A stretch of 64,000 nt of DNA from Psychrobacter luti (GCF_014192115.1 NZ_JACHXL010000005.1:110298-174297); one strand, 5' to 3'; shown: positions 37,061 through 46,927, numbered from the stretch's first letter. Made by a program: numbers and translations. The notes: generated by a model from the sequence alone, not told the origin.

Positions 37061-37190
37061 GACAGCGTGAAACTGGTACAAATTTTTCTAGCTTGCTATG
37101 CCTATGCCTATGCCTATGCCTATGCCTATGCCTATGCCTATGCCTATGCCGACAGAGGCTACAAAAAATTCATTCCACTATCACTGTATC
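37061..37190. repeat. MITE-like intergenic repeat, copy 1, with hexamer array
   Basis: The ends are imperfect inverted repeats (left ACTGGTACAAATTTTTC, right AAATTCATTCCA-x-TATCACTG). The right half, GGCTACAAAAAATTCATTCC, is nearly identical in reverse complement to the copy at 57178. Between the arms lies a run of nine copies of CTATGC (37096-37150). Intergenic between the TauE/SafE gene and the flavin reductase. No coding content. Confidence 0.75.
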
Positions 37191-37252
37191 TTCTTAGTAT
37201 TGAGCTGACTATAGTTAGATAACAATTAGGTAGTAAATGTGAGAAAGTCAGC

Positions 37253-37768
37253 TTAAACGGTTTCTACTTGGCCCACTTGATGGTAAGCGCGGTTGAAATA
37301 TACCAAACTTTCATCAGCCCCGTCTCGTTGTTCAGAGCGTTTGATGGCGACAACTCGGCACATAAAAACACTGTGCGTGCCGACTTGCTGAATATCCTCA
37401 ATCTCACAGTCGAAACTGACCAATGCATCCTCTAATACAGGAGCTCCTGTGACTAAATCAGTCCAAGAGCCTTGTTGAAACCGCTCTTCTGAGCATAATT
37501 TAGACGCAAAGGCATTAGATACTGGCTCATGCTGTGCGCCCAACACATTGACACTTAAGGTTTTATTTTCAAGAAAATGGACATGCGAGCGAGATGTTTG
37601 ATTCATACAGACAAGCAATGTTGGCGGTGTATCGGTCACGCTACATACCGCCGATGCGGTAAACCCATGGGCACCTGAGCTACCTTTGGTGGTGACCACA
37701 TTGACGGCGGTCGTCAATAAAGACATAGCATCTCTAAAGTCGGTTGCTTCAATCACATCTTTACTCAT
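37253..37768 (-). CDS. flavin reductase family protein linked to MesD/MesX
   Basis: A 171-residue FMN-binding split-barrel flavin reductase (HpaC/RutF type): FRDAMSLLTTAVNVVTTKG, GFTASAVCSVTDTPPTLLVCMN, TSRSHVHFLENKTLSVNVL and the C-terminal FNRAYHQV. The ATG at 37768 has AGGAT upstream; the longer frame lacks one. It is third after mesX and mesD on the same strand (136-base gap). A reductase often accompanies these genes and may supply reduced flavin to MesX, but that is inference. Confidence 0.85.
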   Translation of the reverse strand: MSKDVIEATDFRDAMSLLTTAVNVVTTKGSSGAHGFTASAVCSVTDTPPTLLVCMNQTSRSHVHFLENKTLSVNVLGAQHEPVSNAFASKLCSEERFQQGSWTDLVTGAPVLEDALVSFDCEIEDIQQVGTHSVFMCRVVAIKRSEQRDGADESLVYFNRAYHQVGQVETV

Positions 37769-37904
37769 TGCTGCAATCCTAAATTTTAAATCGGTAAGTA
37801 CATTGATAACTGAGGTCACTCATGATTTTAAACAAGCTTGTATAGACGGAGTTAAAAATCCAAGCTATAAAAGCTAAATTTTTCATAAGCTTAGCTGTTA
37901 AATT

Positions 37905-38933
37905 CTAAGCCGTCAGCTCTTGACGTACGATTGCCGCGCCTGCGCTTAGAGCATTCAATTTACCGCGGGCAACTTGGCGCGATAGCGGTGCCATGCCACA
38001 GTTGGTCGAAGGATACAGCTTGTCCGCATCAACGAATTGTAGTGCCTTGCGTAGTGTATCCGCAACCTCTTCAGGCGTCTCAATATTATTGGTTGCCACA
38101 TCAATGGCACCAATCATCACTTTTTTACCGCGAATCAATTCAATCAAGTCCATCGGTACATGTGAGTTTTGACACTCTAAAGAGACAATATCGATATTAG
38201 ACTGCTGCAATTTAGGGAATGCTTGCTCATATTGACGCCACTCCGAACCCAGTGTCTTTTTCCAATCAGTATTGGCTTTGATGCCGTAGCCGTAGCAGAT
38301 ATGTACTGCTGTTTCACATTTTAAACCTTCTATAGCACGCTCTAACGTAGCAATACCCCAGTCGTTGACGTCATCAAAAAACACATTAAATGCTGGTTCA
38401 TCAAACTGGATGATATCGACACCCGCCGCTTCTAATTCTCTGGCTTCTTGATTCAAGATTTTAGCAAATTCCCACGCCAATTTTTCACGGCTTTTATAAT
38501 GACCATCATATAATGTATCAATCATGGTCATAGGACCGGGCAGCGCCCATTTGATTGGCTGATCGGTTTGCTGACGTAAAAACTTCGCATCTTCCACAAA
38601 TACAGGTTTTTGACGGCTTACGCTACCCACGACTGACGGCACACTCGCATCATAGCGATTACGAATGCGAACGGTCTCACGCTTTTCAAAATCGACACCA
38701 TCAAGATGTTCAATAAAGGTGGTGACAAAATGCTGACGGGTCTGCTCGCCATCACTGACAATATCAATGCCTGCATGTCTCTGTTCTTGCAATGTTAAAC
38801 GTAGCGAATCTTGTTTGGCTTCTATAAGCTGCTCACCTTCTAATGCCCAAGGTGACCAAATTTTCTCAGGTTCTGCCAACCAAGAGGGTTTCGGTAAGCT
38901 GCCCGCTGTTGACGTCGGTAATAATAATTCCAT
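37905..38933 (-). CDS. mesD: MesD-type folate-independent methionine synthase (core MetE)
   Basis: A 342-residue protein equal to the C-terminal catalytic half of cobalamin-independent MetE, without the N-terminal folate half. Zinc and homocysteine ligands are present: His211 and Cys213 (HICYGYG), Glu253 (SLECQNSH) and Cys312 (STNCGMAPL), besides DGEQTRQ and FDEPAF. Its neighbours upstream (DUF1852/MesX) and downstream (flavin reductase) match the MesD/MesX arrangement described in Acinetobacter, in which MesD needs MesX and oxygen, with an unidentified methyl donor. The MetE name would be misleading here. It follows mesX by 55 bases. Confidence 0.88.
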   Translation of the reverse strand: MELLLPTSTAGSLPKPSWLAEPEKIWSPWALEGEQLIEAKQDSLRLTLQEQRHAGIDIVSDGEQTRQHFVTTFIEHLDGVDFEKRETVRIRNRYDASVPSVVGSVSRQKPVFVEDAKFLRQQTDQPIKWALPGPMTMIDTLYDGHYKSREKLAWEFAKILNQEARELEAAGVDIIQFDEPAFNVFFDDVNDWGIATLERAIEGLKCETAVHICYGYGIKANTDWKKTLGSEWRQYEQAFPKLQQSNIDIVSLECQNSHVPMDLIELIRGKKVMIGAIDVATNNIETPEEVADTLRKALQFVDADKLYPSTNCGMAPLSRQVARGKLNALSAGAAIVRQELTA

Positions 38934-38988
38934 GTTAATTACTCTTTTTTATTGTCTAATCTTCTATATGTCGGTTAGTAAGGCTCTG

Positions 38989-40011
38989 TTAGGCAGCGCG
39001 TTTTTTAACCGCTTCTTTTTGAACGGTATCGCTTGTCACAACATAGTTTGCCGCCCACTCATTAAGAATTGCTAGATAGGGCTTGATAAACTCGTCTTCC
39101 GTAAATTTGCCTTGCGTCACTGCCATCTGGCTACGCTCTTCGCGGTCATAGACAATTTGAGTCAGTGAGTAATCTTGGTATTTCAAACTAGGTTGATACA
39201 CTTGAGCAGCCGTCGAGTTGGCGTTGTAAATTTCAGGGCGATAAATTTTTTGGAAGGTCTCCATAGTACTGATGGCACTGATCAGCTCAAGGTCGGTGTA
39301 ATCACGTAGCAAGTCACCGGCGAAGTAAAATGCTAAAGGCGCCACACTACCTGATGGCATAAAGTAGCGCACCGTTAAGCCCATTTTATGGAAATAGTCA
39401 TCGGTCAACGAATATTCATCTTGTTTATATTCAAACCCTAATACAGGATGCTGATTGCCGGTACGCTGATAGACTTTACTGCTCGATACACTCAGACAAA
39501 TCACAGGTTGTTTATTAAAGCTGGCTTGGTAAACCTCTGAGTTCAATAAATGTTGAAACAGTTTGCCATGCAAATCACCAAAATCTGCTGGTGGTGGCGA
39601 CGCTGGATTGTTATCGAAGTGTTCTGGCAGTACGATGCTAAAGTCATAATCGCGCACATAAGATGAGAAACTATTGCCAATCATACCGTCAATACGCTTG
39701 TTTTCTTTATGGTCGATAATCGTTGTTTTTAGCGTTTCAATGACTGGAAATGTATTGCCATTACCTTCGATATCTAAGTCTGCAGAAATGATATCAACTT
39801 CAACGGAATAACGGTCGGCGGTTGGATTATCCCAATGCGCGAGATCATTAAAACGGTTATTTATCATAGTCAGCGTTTTGCGTAAGTTCTCTTGACGACT
39901 CTCCCCACGCGCCAAATTCGCAAAGTTAGTCGTCAGACGTGTGCTGTCTGCAGGCTGATAGTTTTCATCAAAACGAATGCTCGAGATTGAATATGTAAAT
40001 TGCTTACTCAT
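38989..40011 (-). CDS. mesX: MesX (DUF1852), partner of MesD
   Basis: A 340-residue soluble protein of family DUF1852, seen next to core-MetE proteins and needed for methionine synthesis in Acinetobacter. Text such as FTYSISSIRFDENYQP, TTNFANLARGESRQENL and FSIVLPEHFDNNP is typical as far as I can recall; the residues responsible for activity are not known to me. First gene of the three-gene unit. A MetR-type box lies 116 bases upstream. Confidence 0.85.
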   Translation of the reverse strand: MSKQFTYSISSIRFDENYQPADSTRLTTNFANLARGESRQENLRKTLTMINNRFNDLAHWDNPTADRYSVEVDIISADLDIEGNGNTFPVIETLKTTIIDHKENKRIDGMIGNSFSSYVRDYDFSIVLPEHFDNNPASPPPADFGDLHGKLFQHLLNSEVYQASFNKQPVICLSVSSSKVYQRTGNQHPVLGFEYKQDEYSLTDDYFHKMGLTVRYFMPSGSVAPLAFYFAGDLLRDYTDLELISAISTMETFQKIYRPEIYNANSTAAQVYQPSLKYQDYSLTQIVYDREERSQMAVTQGKFTEDEFIKPYLAILNEWAANYVVTSDTVQKEAVKKRAA

Positions 40012-40397
40012 GATAATCCACTACCTTAATCTACTCTCATTAATTGAGATAAAACCAAATTTCTGTATGAGATGAATCATACCTAAACCATTACATGAAT
40101 AAAAACGATACTATTTAAACATAAGATGAATATAATTCATGTTGGTAAGATTAGATTATGGAGAAGGATTGGATAGCGGGGATTTTGGCGGATTGCTAGA
40201 CGGAATATAAAGCCTGTAAAAGATTTACATTCATAAATTATAAATACTTAGCTGTACGCTATGTATGTCAAAGCACTAATCTACTGAAACAGTGACAGTG
40301 TATTTGGTTGTCGAAATGAAGTGATATTTCTGAGGATAAATTCAGTTATTTTTAATTTAAAAAACCATACTTACCTACTCCAAAAGCATTTGCTATC
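40012..40397. other. 386-base region between mesX and the DMT exporter gene
   Basis: Contains the MetR-type box at 40127. Otherwise A+T-rich and without an ORF. Terminator-like structure for the upstream DMT gene is not obvious. Confidence 0.5.
40127..40139. promoter_or_regulatory. candidate MetR box upstream of mesX
   Basis: TGAATATAATTCA fits the MetR consensus TGAA-N5-TTCA exactly, within the longer arms ATGAAT/ATTCAT. It is 116 bases before mesX. MetR regulation of this operon is inferred, not shown. Confidence 0.6.
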
Positions 40398-41288
40398 TTA
40401 AGAAGACTTTTGAGTCTGATAAATGAACAAGCTTACGCAGACCAAAATAGCACCGAAAATAGTTAATGCGCTCAAAGTGCTATCAAAAACCAGACTCTCT
40501 AATATCATCGTTAATAAAGGCAACAAGAAGAATAAGGTGCTTACTTTATCTGCGGCGCTATATTCGAGCATAAGTATCAATAATAAATATGCCCCTACAG
40601 AAACCACTGCGCCCATCCATACCAATGATAGTAAAGAAGAAGCATTGACCTCAAAGGATAATCCTTTATAAATAACCACTACTAAGAATATAAAAAATGA
40701 AAATATAGTCTGAATCAATAACGTTAAAATAGGCGGCGTTTTAACCTTAGCTTGAGCAATAGTACCAAACGTGATGGATAGTAATGCCAGTACGGAAAGT
40801 AGCATACCTAAAGCATTTATTTTATTAATACTATGATAGCCCAATGTTGATAACACCAAGCCTGAAAAACAAATCGCTAGTAGTATTAAGTTTTTAACGC
40901 TAATCGTATTTGCACTTAGTAGCGACGTTATAATTGGCTGTATACCAAGCACTAGTATAATAATGCCAAGGGATAGTCCTGTGTTAATAGCTGAAAAATA
41001 AAACGTTAAATAGAGTACTTGTAGCAATAGACCTGAAAATATAATGCCTCTGAGCTGGTCTTTCTTAAGCTCAGTGATAGTTATTTTTTTATGGGCAGAT
41101 TTTAGATAGATGGCTAGTAGCAGTGATAAAGCGATTGCTGATCTTAAAAATAAAAAGCTCCAAGAGTCGGTATATTGCAAACCAACCTTTGCACAGATAG
41201 CACCACCACTCCATATTGCCAAAAATCCTATAGGTGCAGCAAAATTTACAATATCCTGCTTCGATTGATTGTGAAAATTCAATTTCAT
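40398..41288 (-). CDS. EamA/DMT-family transporter
   Basis: A 296-residue inner-membrane protein with about ten hydrophobic segments in two EamA repeats (APIGFLAIWSGGAICAKVGLQYT at the start, SLVWMGAVVSVGAYLLLILMLEYS in the second half). DMT proteins export small metabolites; the substrate is not predictable. It follows an AraC regulator on the same strand (91-base gap), so its expression is plausibly controlled by that regulator. Confidence 0.85.
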   Translation of the reverse strand: MKLNFHNQSKQDIVNFAAPIGFLAIWSGGAICAKVGLQYTDSWSFLFLRSAIALSLLLAIYLKSAHKKITITELKKDQLRGIIFSGLLLQVLYLTFYFSAINTGLSLGIIILVLGIQPIITSLLSANTISVKNLILLAICFSGLVLSTLGYHSINKINALGMLLSVLALLSITFGTIAQAKVKTPPILTLLIQTIFSFFIFLVVVIYKGLSFEVNASSLLSLVWMGAVVSVGAYLLLILMLEYSAADKVSTLFFLLPLLTMILESLVFDSTLSALTIFGAILVCVSLFIYQTQKSS

Positions 41289-41378
41289 ATCTTTACCTAG
41301 CGTGCATTCGAATGATGCCGCTATGATAATAAAATTGATGCTGCAGGGTTTGTGGGAATAGATTGAAATATATGCTGA

Positions 41379-42134
41379 TTAGCTTATTCTTGTGTGCTTC
41401 ATATTCTGATTATTACAACGCAGCCTGTATGGCGTCTGGTGATAGACGCTAGAAAAACGACGTATAAAGGCAGAAACATTATCATAACCGCACTTCTCAG
41501 CCACAATCGCAATAGGTGTGTCAGTATTTAGGATGAGGCCAAGCGCAGATTTCATACGAAGGTTGGTAATATAAGCGTAGGGCATACAACCAAGATGCTC
41601 TTTGAATAACACCTTGAACTGACTTTCGCTCAGACAGGCAATGTCAGCAAGTGACTTTATCGTGTGATTGGTGGCGATATCATTCTTAATAGTGTGAACA
41701 ACTGCAGTCAATCGAGTATCCAGTCTTTTACTCATCTGCATATTTCCAAGAAGCTCTTTTAATAACTCAAACATTATCCCTTTTATCTGTTGGTTGTAAG
41801 CAGAGGTCAATTGCTTTTCAACAAAAGAGATATATAACAAGGTTTTTTCGTCCATTGAAAAATGTGCTTCATTTAATGTCGACCCTAAAAAGCCTATATC
41901 CTCTATATTTATTACTAAAAAACGAAAGTCCTCTCTCGCCTGAAATTGATGTTGAACACCTTTTTTGATAACCAATACTTCTCCATAAGAAACATTAATA
42001 GTTTGATTGCTAATGACCATTCTAATGTTACCCATCAATGGTATAAGAATTTGATGGTAATCATGAGTATGACCTTCAAGCTGGCTGTCGTAAGTCCTAA
42101 TAAATAAATGATTTATTGGCTCAATATTTTTCAT
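41379..42134 (-). CDS. AraC-family transcriptional regulator with cupin domain
   Basis: A 251-residue regulator: N-terminal cupin sensor (HTHDYHQILIPLMGNIRM, VSYGEVLVIKKGVQHQF) and C-terminal double helix-turn-helix (IKSLADIACLSESQFKVLFKEHLG, MPYAYITNLRMKSALGLI and VAEKCGYDNVSAFIRRFSSVYHQTPYRLR). The ligand is unknown. Likely target: the exporter gene immediately downstream. Confidence 0.9.
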   Translation of the reverse strand: MKNIEPINHLFIRTYDSQLEGHTHDYHQILIPLMGNIRMVISNQTINVSYGEVLVIKKGVQHQFQAREDFRFLVINIEDIGFLGSTLNEAHFSMDEKTLLYISFVEKQLTSAYNQQIKGIMFELLKELLGNMQMSKRLDTRLTAVVHTIKNDIATNHTIKSLADIACLSESQFKVLFKEHLGCMPYAYITNLRMKSALGLILNTDTPIAIVAEKCGYDNVSAFIRRFSSVYHQTPYRLRCNNQNMKHTRIS

Positions 42135-42470
42135 GAGGTCTATTCACTGTTTGAAATATTGGTAGGTAACAGGACTTTAGGAGAGTGTAGCAAAAAAACT
42201 ATCTTAGCGATTAATGACTTGGAGGCTTTGAATGCTAGTCTTCTTTTAAGATACTTCAATTTTAAGATAACCCAACGAAACCAGTTATTTTTACCTTTAA
42301 TACCATTAATAGACACTTCAAATAGACTGCATGAATGAAACCATTTAAATTTGAATAGTTGATTAAAAATATTTAAATTCTGCCGATAGCAAACAACTGA
42401 TTAGCCACTAAATAAATTAGGTCAACCACTTCCCGTGAGATTGACCTAGAAACTACTTTAGTAATACTGA
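42135..42470. other. 336-base region between AraC gene and RND gene
   Basis: Mostly A+T-rich without a credible gene. The only structure is the RND terminator at 42418. Confidence 0.5.
42418..42448 (-). terminator. terminator after the RND pump gene
   Basis: TAGGTCAA at 42418-42425 pairs with TTGACCTA at 42441-42448; on the minus strand it is followed by ATTTATTT. Confidence 0.6.
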
Positions 42471-45400
42471 CTATTTCTCGACAACTATACTTTCCTTCTC
42501 TTTACCATGCGGTATCAACCATTTACCAAACCAGCCTGACAAATCGTCCATTAAGGTGTAAACCACGGGAATAACCACGAGGCTTAATAAGGTTGAAGTG
42601 ACCAAACCACCCAAAACCGCTGCTGCCATGGGACGACGGAAGGTAGGATCGACATCACCCCAACCAAATACCAATGGCAGCATACCTGCACCCATCGCAA
42701 TAGTGGTCATAATAATCGGCCGCGCACGCTTACGACAAGAGTCGATAATGGCATCAAAACGCGCCAAACCTCGACGCTGGGCAATCAATGCATAATCGAC
42801 CAGCAAGATAGAGTTTTTGGTCGCGATACCCATTAGCATAATAAAACCAATCATCGATGGCATCGACAGACTGCTATTGGTAATCACCAAGCCCACAAAA
42901 GCACCACCGATTGACAGCGGTAATGCCATCAAAATGGTAAAGGGCTGCAATATACGGCCAAATAATAAAATAAGCACGCCTAAAATACAGACCACGCCGA
43001 CCGACATTGCAATCACAAAGCCGCTAAATAGCTCGGCCATGTTTTCTGCTTGTCCTTGGTCAATAATGGTAATAGACGCTGGCAACTGCTGCATACTGGG
43101 TATACTCTTAACCGCTTGTACTAAGTCGCCAAGCTCACCATTGGCAGGCTGAACGGTGATACTAATCGCCCGCTCACGATCGAGGCGGCTGATTTGCGCA
43201 GGCCCAGTACCAAAATCTAATGACGCTACTTCACCCACACGCACGCCTTGTCCAGCTGCTGGTAAGGCACTCGGCACATATAAACCTTCTAACTGACTGA
43301 CCTTTTGCTTAGCAATATCAGGTAAACGCACCACTATCGGTATCTGCCGCGTATCCAAATTAAGCTTAGATAAACGCTGCTCATAATCTCCAACGGTAGC
43401 CACACGTAAGGTGGTCGCAATATCTTGCGTAGTCACGCCTTTGTCAGCCATCGCTAATCTGTTTGGTGTCACTGTCAGCTCTTGGCGTGGCAGACTGCGA
43501 TCACTGGTGACAGCGCCGGCACTTGGTAACGCCCGAATCTCTGCCATCATTTTCTGGACTGTCTGCTCAAGCAGGCGCGGATCAGTACTGGTTAGAGAAA
43601 AATTATAACCAGTTTCACCGCCACTTGATAAACCAACGGTAAAGCGTGCACCCGGCACCTCTGCCAACATGCTGCTTATCTGACGTTCAATCTCTTGCTT
43701 AGAACCGCGCTCTGCTCGTGGCGCAAGTACAATATCCAAACCCGCGATATTTTCAGCTTTACCGCCTGAGCTGGCTTCCATTGCAGCTTGCGCTTCCCCT
43801 ACCGAGGTAAAAATATGGGTTACTTCAGGCATGGCCAAAATACGCTCACTGGCCATTGCAGAAACTCGCTCGGTATCTTCGAGCGATACATCGGGGGTCA
43901 GCTCAATCTCAACCCGCGTCTGGTCGATATCATTATCAGGAATAAAAGAGGTTGGTAGTAATTTCACTAAGGCCAACGATGCCACAAATAATATTAACGT
44001 CGCCCCCATCGTGATCCAGCGATGATGCAGCGTCCATGACACCACTTTTAGATACCAATCCATCAGCGCGCTTTGTTTTTCAACGTGTTTTTTTTCTGGG
44101 CGTAATATATAAGCAGCCATCATCGGTGTGATAAGACGCGCGACCATTAACGACGCAAATATGGATAAGGCGGCGGTCCAACCAAATTGTCGGAAAAATT
44201 GCCCAACAATCCCGCCCATAAAGGCAGTCGGTAAAAACACCGCAATTAGGGTAAAAGTGGTCGCGACGACTGCTAAGCCAATCTCGTCAGCGGCTTCCAT
44301 CGCCGCTTCATAAGGCGTCTTTCCCATACGCAAATGGCGTATGATATTTTCGACTTCTACAATCGCATCATCGACCAGAACGCCAATGACCAATGAGAGT
44401 GCTAATAAGGAGATAATATTAAGACTAAAGCCAAATAAGTACATACCTAAAAAAGTAGGAATGACAGATAACGGCAACGCAACAGCCGCTACAAAGGTGG
44501 CACGGATATTGCGCAAAAATAAGAACACCACTACTACAGCTAGCAAACCACCTTCTATCAGCATGCGTAAGGAAGCTTGATAGTCTTCGGCGATGGGTGT
44601 GGCTCTATCGTAGACTTTTTCAATATCGATATTGCCAACGTCGTCTGACAGCTTAGCAAGCTCGGCATCAACCAACTCCATAACCTCAACTTCACTGGCA
44701 CCGCGCGAACGTGTGATATTAAATGCCACCACGGTTTCGCCATCGAGCTTGGCAATCGAGCTTGGGTCAGCAGCGCCATCGGTGATTTGCGCCATACGTC
44801 CAAGCGCTTGCGTACCGCCTGTCGGCACAGCGACTTGCAAATTGTTTAAATCACTGGCGCGCTCAACCGCCCCAAGTACACGGATGGTCTGGGTGGTTTT
44901 GCCGACCTCTGCCTCACCGCCTGAGCTGTCTTGCTGAATACCGGTGATTTGATTGGATAACTGAGTGATAGAAAGCTTAAGACCACTTAAGGTAATAGGG
45001 TCAGCAGCAACCGTAATCTCTCTCTGCAAGCCACCGATACGGCTGACGGTACTGACACCCGGTATGTCGGATAGACGCTTGGTCACCGTATCATCAACGA
45101 ACCAAGACAAGTCTTCCACATTCATATTTTCAGAGGCAACAGAATAGGTAACGACGGGAAACCCTGACGTTGAGACTTTGGTAATAATGGGATCATTAGC
45201 AGCGGCTGGTAAATCACCACGTACCTCACCGACAGCCGAACGCACATCGTCAACTGCTTCTTGAATGTCTTTTTCTAAGACAAACTCAGTGACCATAGTC
45301 GCAGCGCCTGTCTGTAGGGTGGTGCGAATATGTTTAACGCCCTCAATACTGGTGAGCTTATTTTCCACCTTCTTTGCAATATCGTTTTCGAGCTGCGATG

Positions 45401-45572
45401 GCGCAGCACCCGGTAATGTGACCGTAACTACCACTGCTGGCAGGTCAATATCAGGAAACTGCTGCACCTTCATTTGCATAAAGCCGTAGATGCCGCCTAA
45501 TGTTAGCAGCACAAACAGCAAGATGGCGACTAAAGGATTTTTAATCGAGTAAGCGGATACATTTAAACTCAT
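42471..45572 (-). CDS. RND-type multidrug efflux permease (HAE1 family)
   Basis: Inner-membrane proton-driven pump of 1033 residues, close in size to AcrB. It has 12 hydrophobic segments in two halves with two large periplasmic loops: MSLNVSAYSIKNPLVAILLFVLLTLGG; QFPDIDLPAVVV; GVLVDDAIVEVENI in TM4 with the two Asp of the proton relay (conserved D-D-A-I-V-E-V-E-N); and the second half with VDYALIAQRRG and GLVTSTLLSLVVIPVVYTLMDD. The adaptor gene overlaps by 4 bases (ATGA). No outer-membrane TolC-type gene is nearby. The substrates are unknown. Confidence 0.93.
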   Translation of the reverse strand: MSLNVSAYSIKNPLVAILLFVLLTLGGIYGFMQMKVQQFPDIDLPAVVVTVTLPGAAPSQLENDIAKKVENKLTSIEGVKHIRTTLQTGAATMVTEFVLEKDIQEAVDDVRSAVGEVRGDLPAAANDPIITKVSTSGFPVVTYSVASENMNVEDLSWFVDDTVTKRLSDIPGVSTVSRIGGLQREITVAADPITLSGLKLSITQLSNQITGIQQDSSGGEAEVGKTTQTIRVLGAVERASDLNNLQVAVPTGGTQALGRMAQITDGAADPSSIAKLDGETVVAFNITRSRGASEVEVMELVDAELAKLSDDVGNIDIEKVYDRATPIAEDYQASLRMLIEGGLLAVVVVFLFLRNIRATFVAAVALPLSVIPTFLGMYLFGFSLNIISLLALSLVIGVLVDDAIVEVENIIRHLRMGKTPYEAAMEAADEIGLAVVATTFTLIAVFLPTAFMGGIVGQFFRQFGWTAALSIFASLMVARLITPMMAAYILRPEKKHVEKQSALMDWYLKVVSWTLHHRWITMGATLILFVASLALVKLLPTSFIPDNDIDQTRVEIELTPDVSLEDTERVSAMASERILAMPEVTHIFTSVGEAQAAMEASSGGKAENIAGLDIVLAPRAERGSKQEIERQISSMLAEVPGARFTVGLSSGGETGYNFSLTSTDPRLLEQTVQKMMAEIRALPSAGAVTSDRSLPRQELTVTPNRLAMADKGVTTQDIATTLRVATVGDYEQRLSKLNLDTRQIPIVVRLPDIAKQKVSQLEGLYVPSALPAAGQGVRVGEVASLDFGTGPAQISRLDRERAISITVQPANGELGDLVQAVKSIPSMQQLPASITIIDQGQAENMAELFSGFVIAMSVGVVCILGVLILLFGRILQPFTILMALPLSIGGAFVGLVITNSSLSMPSMIGFIMLMGIATKNSILLVDYALIAQRRGLARFDAIIDSCRKRARPIIMTTIAMGAGMLPLVFGWGDVDPTFRRPMAAAVLGGLVTSTLLSLVVIPVVYTLMDDLSGWFGKWLIPHGKEKESIVVEK

Positions 45573-46927
45573 GAGCGCGCCTGCATGGTTGTGCCAGTAG
45601 TGGCGGCGGTTGCCGTTTTACTAGCTTGGCTGCCCGATTTATCATTGGTTGTATTCATGCCATCAACGATACGTACTAAGTCGCCATCGTTTAAGAAGCT
45701 GCCGCCTTGCTTCACAAGTCGGCTTTCTGCCGGCAGTGGCTCTGTCAGCGCCACATTATCACCAAAGCGCTCACCCAAGGTCACGCGTTGCTGTTTGATA
45801 CGGCCGACATTTTTACCGTCTTGGCTGCTGACATTGGTCACTAGCATCACATAATCATAGCCATCATTGCTGATGATAGCGCTATTAGGCACGGTTTGAG
45901 CACTGGTACTGCCCAATAAAAATTCGCCCGTTTGGTACATGCCCGCTCGTACTTTTGAGTTAGCAGCGAGGCTGGCATAAATAGTGATTTGACGGTTATC
46001 ATCGGCAGTTGGTGCAATGCGGCTGACTTGCCCCATGACAGCATCGCCGCCTGGCAAGCTGACACGTACTGGCGTGCCGACATTAACTTCACCGAGGAGT
46101 TTCGGATCGATATCCGCGCGCCATTCCAAAACGCCGCCTTTAATAATGGTAAATAATGGCTCACCGCCAGCAACCATACCAACTTCGGCCATTTTCTCAC
46201 TGATAATACCGCTGACCGGTGCGACCACGTTGGCATTATTGACACTTAAGCGCTGGGTGCTCAGTCGCGCTTTAGACGCTTGTAGTGACGCCTGTGCTTG
46301 CAGTTTAGAGGTGCGATAACGATCCGCTTCTTGTCTACTAATGGCATCTATCTCAATCAGCGGCAGTACGCGGGCAGCATCGGCAGTCGCATTGGCAAGC
46401 GTTGCTTCAGCTTCAGCAACATCGGCCTCAGCTTGCAAAACTTGCTGCTCCATGGCATCGGTATCAAATATCGCTAGTACTTGCCCCGCTTTGACGCGAT
46501 CGCCCTCTTGTACTAATACACGTTCGATAGCAACACCGTTTACTTTGGCACTGACATTAGCAACATCTTTAGCGTTGATGGTGCCATCGGCACTGAGCGT
46601 GTTGCCAATACTATCTTGGCTTGGTGACACCGTTTCTACCGAAAGCACCGCTTGTGCGCTGCTGGTAACATTTGGATTTGCGCTATCGTTTTGCACGGTG
46701 TTAGCAGTTGGCGGCTCATTGCTCACCGTTTTATCCCCGCCCCAGTACTTACCAATCAAAACCCCAATAACGAGCATAATGGCCAATACTGGCAACAACC
46801 ACAACGGGAATTTTGACGATGGTTTTGGCGCTCGCGCGTCAGCTTGACGGTATGGTGGTAGCTCCGCTTTGCTAATCGTATCAGCATCGACTACTGGCCT
46901 GTCATTAGGGTCTTGAAGGTCACTCAT
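45569..46927 (-). CDS. RND periplasmic adaptor (membrane fusion protein)
   Basis: A 452-residue partner of the pump. One N-terminal membrane segment at about 40-62 (FPLWLLPVLAIMLVIGVLIGKYW) anchors it instead of a lipid. A lipoyl-type domain (VNGVAIERVLVQEGDRVKAGQVLAIFDTD) flanks an alpha-hairpin (AEADVAEAEATLANATADAARVLPLIEIDAISRQEADRY) and beta-barrel and membrane-proximal parts follow. The tail is Thr/Ala-rich. First gene of the pair. Confidence 0.93.
   Translation of the reverse strand: MSDLQDPNDRPVVDADTISKAELPPYRQADARAPKPSSKFPLWLLPVLAIMLVIGVLIGKYWGGDKTVSNEPPTANTVQNDSANPNVTSSAQAVLSVETVSPSQDSIGNTLSADGTINAKDVANVSAKVNGVAIERVLVQEGDRVKAGQVLAIFDTDAMEQQVLQAEADVAEAEATLANATADAARVLPLIEIDAISRQEADRYRTSKLQAQASLQASKARLSTQRLSVNNANVVAPVSGIISEKMAEVGMVAGGEPLFTIIKGGVLEWRADIDPKLLGEVNVGTPVRVSLPGGDAVMGQVSRIAPTADDNRQITIYASLAANSKVRAGMYQTGEFLLGSTSAQTVPNSAIISNDGYDYVMLVTNVSSQDGKNVGRIKQQRVTLGERFGDNVALTEPLPAESRLVKQGGSFLNDGDLVRIVDGMNTTNDKSGSQASKTATAATTGTTMQARS

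Noticed and set aside
37096..37150. Possible CRISPR-like array
   Set aside because: Contiguous 6-base units without spacers; a simple tandem repeat.
37905..38933. Annotation as MetE
   Set aside because: Only the C-terminal half is present and it sits beside DUF1852, so MesD fits better.
40203..40217. 15-base match ATAAAGCCTGTAAAA to 60623-60637
   Set aside because: Short, A+T-rich and without extended similarity; probably chance.
42108..42338. Short ORF upstream of the AraC gene
   Set aside because: It overlaps the AraC start on the other strand and has no ribosome binding site or family resemblance.
42471..46927. Outer-membrane channel gene belonging to the RND pump
   Set aside because: No TolC-type ORF is adjacent; the channel must be encoded elsewhere.
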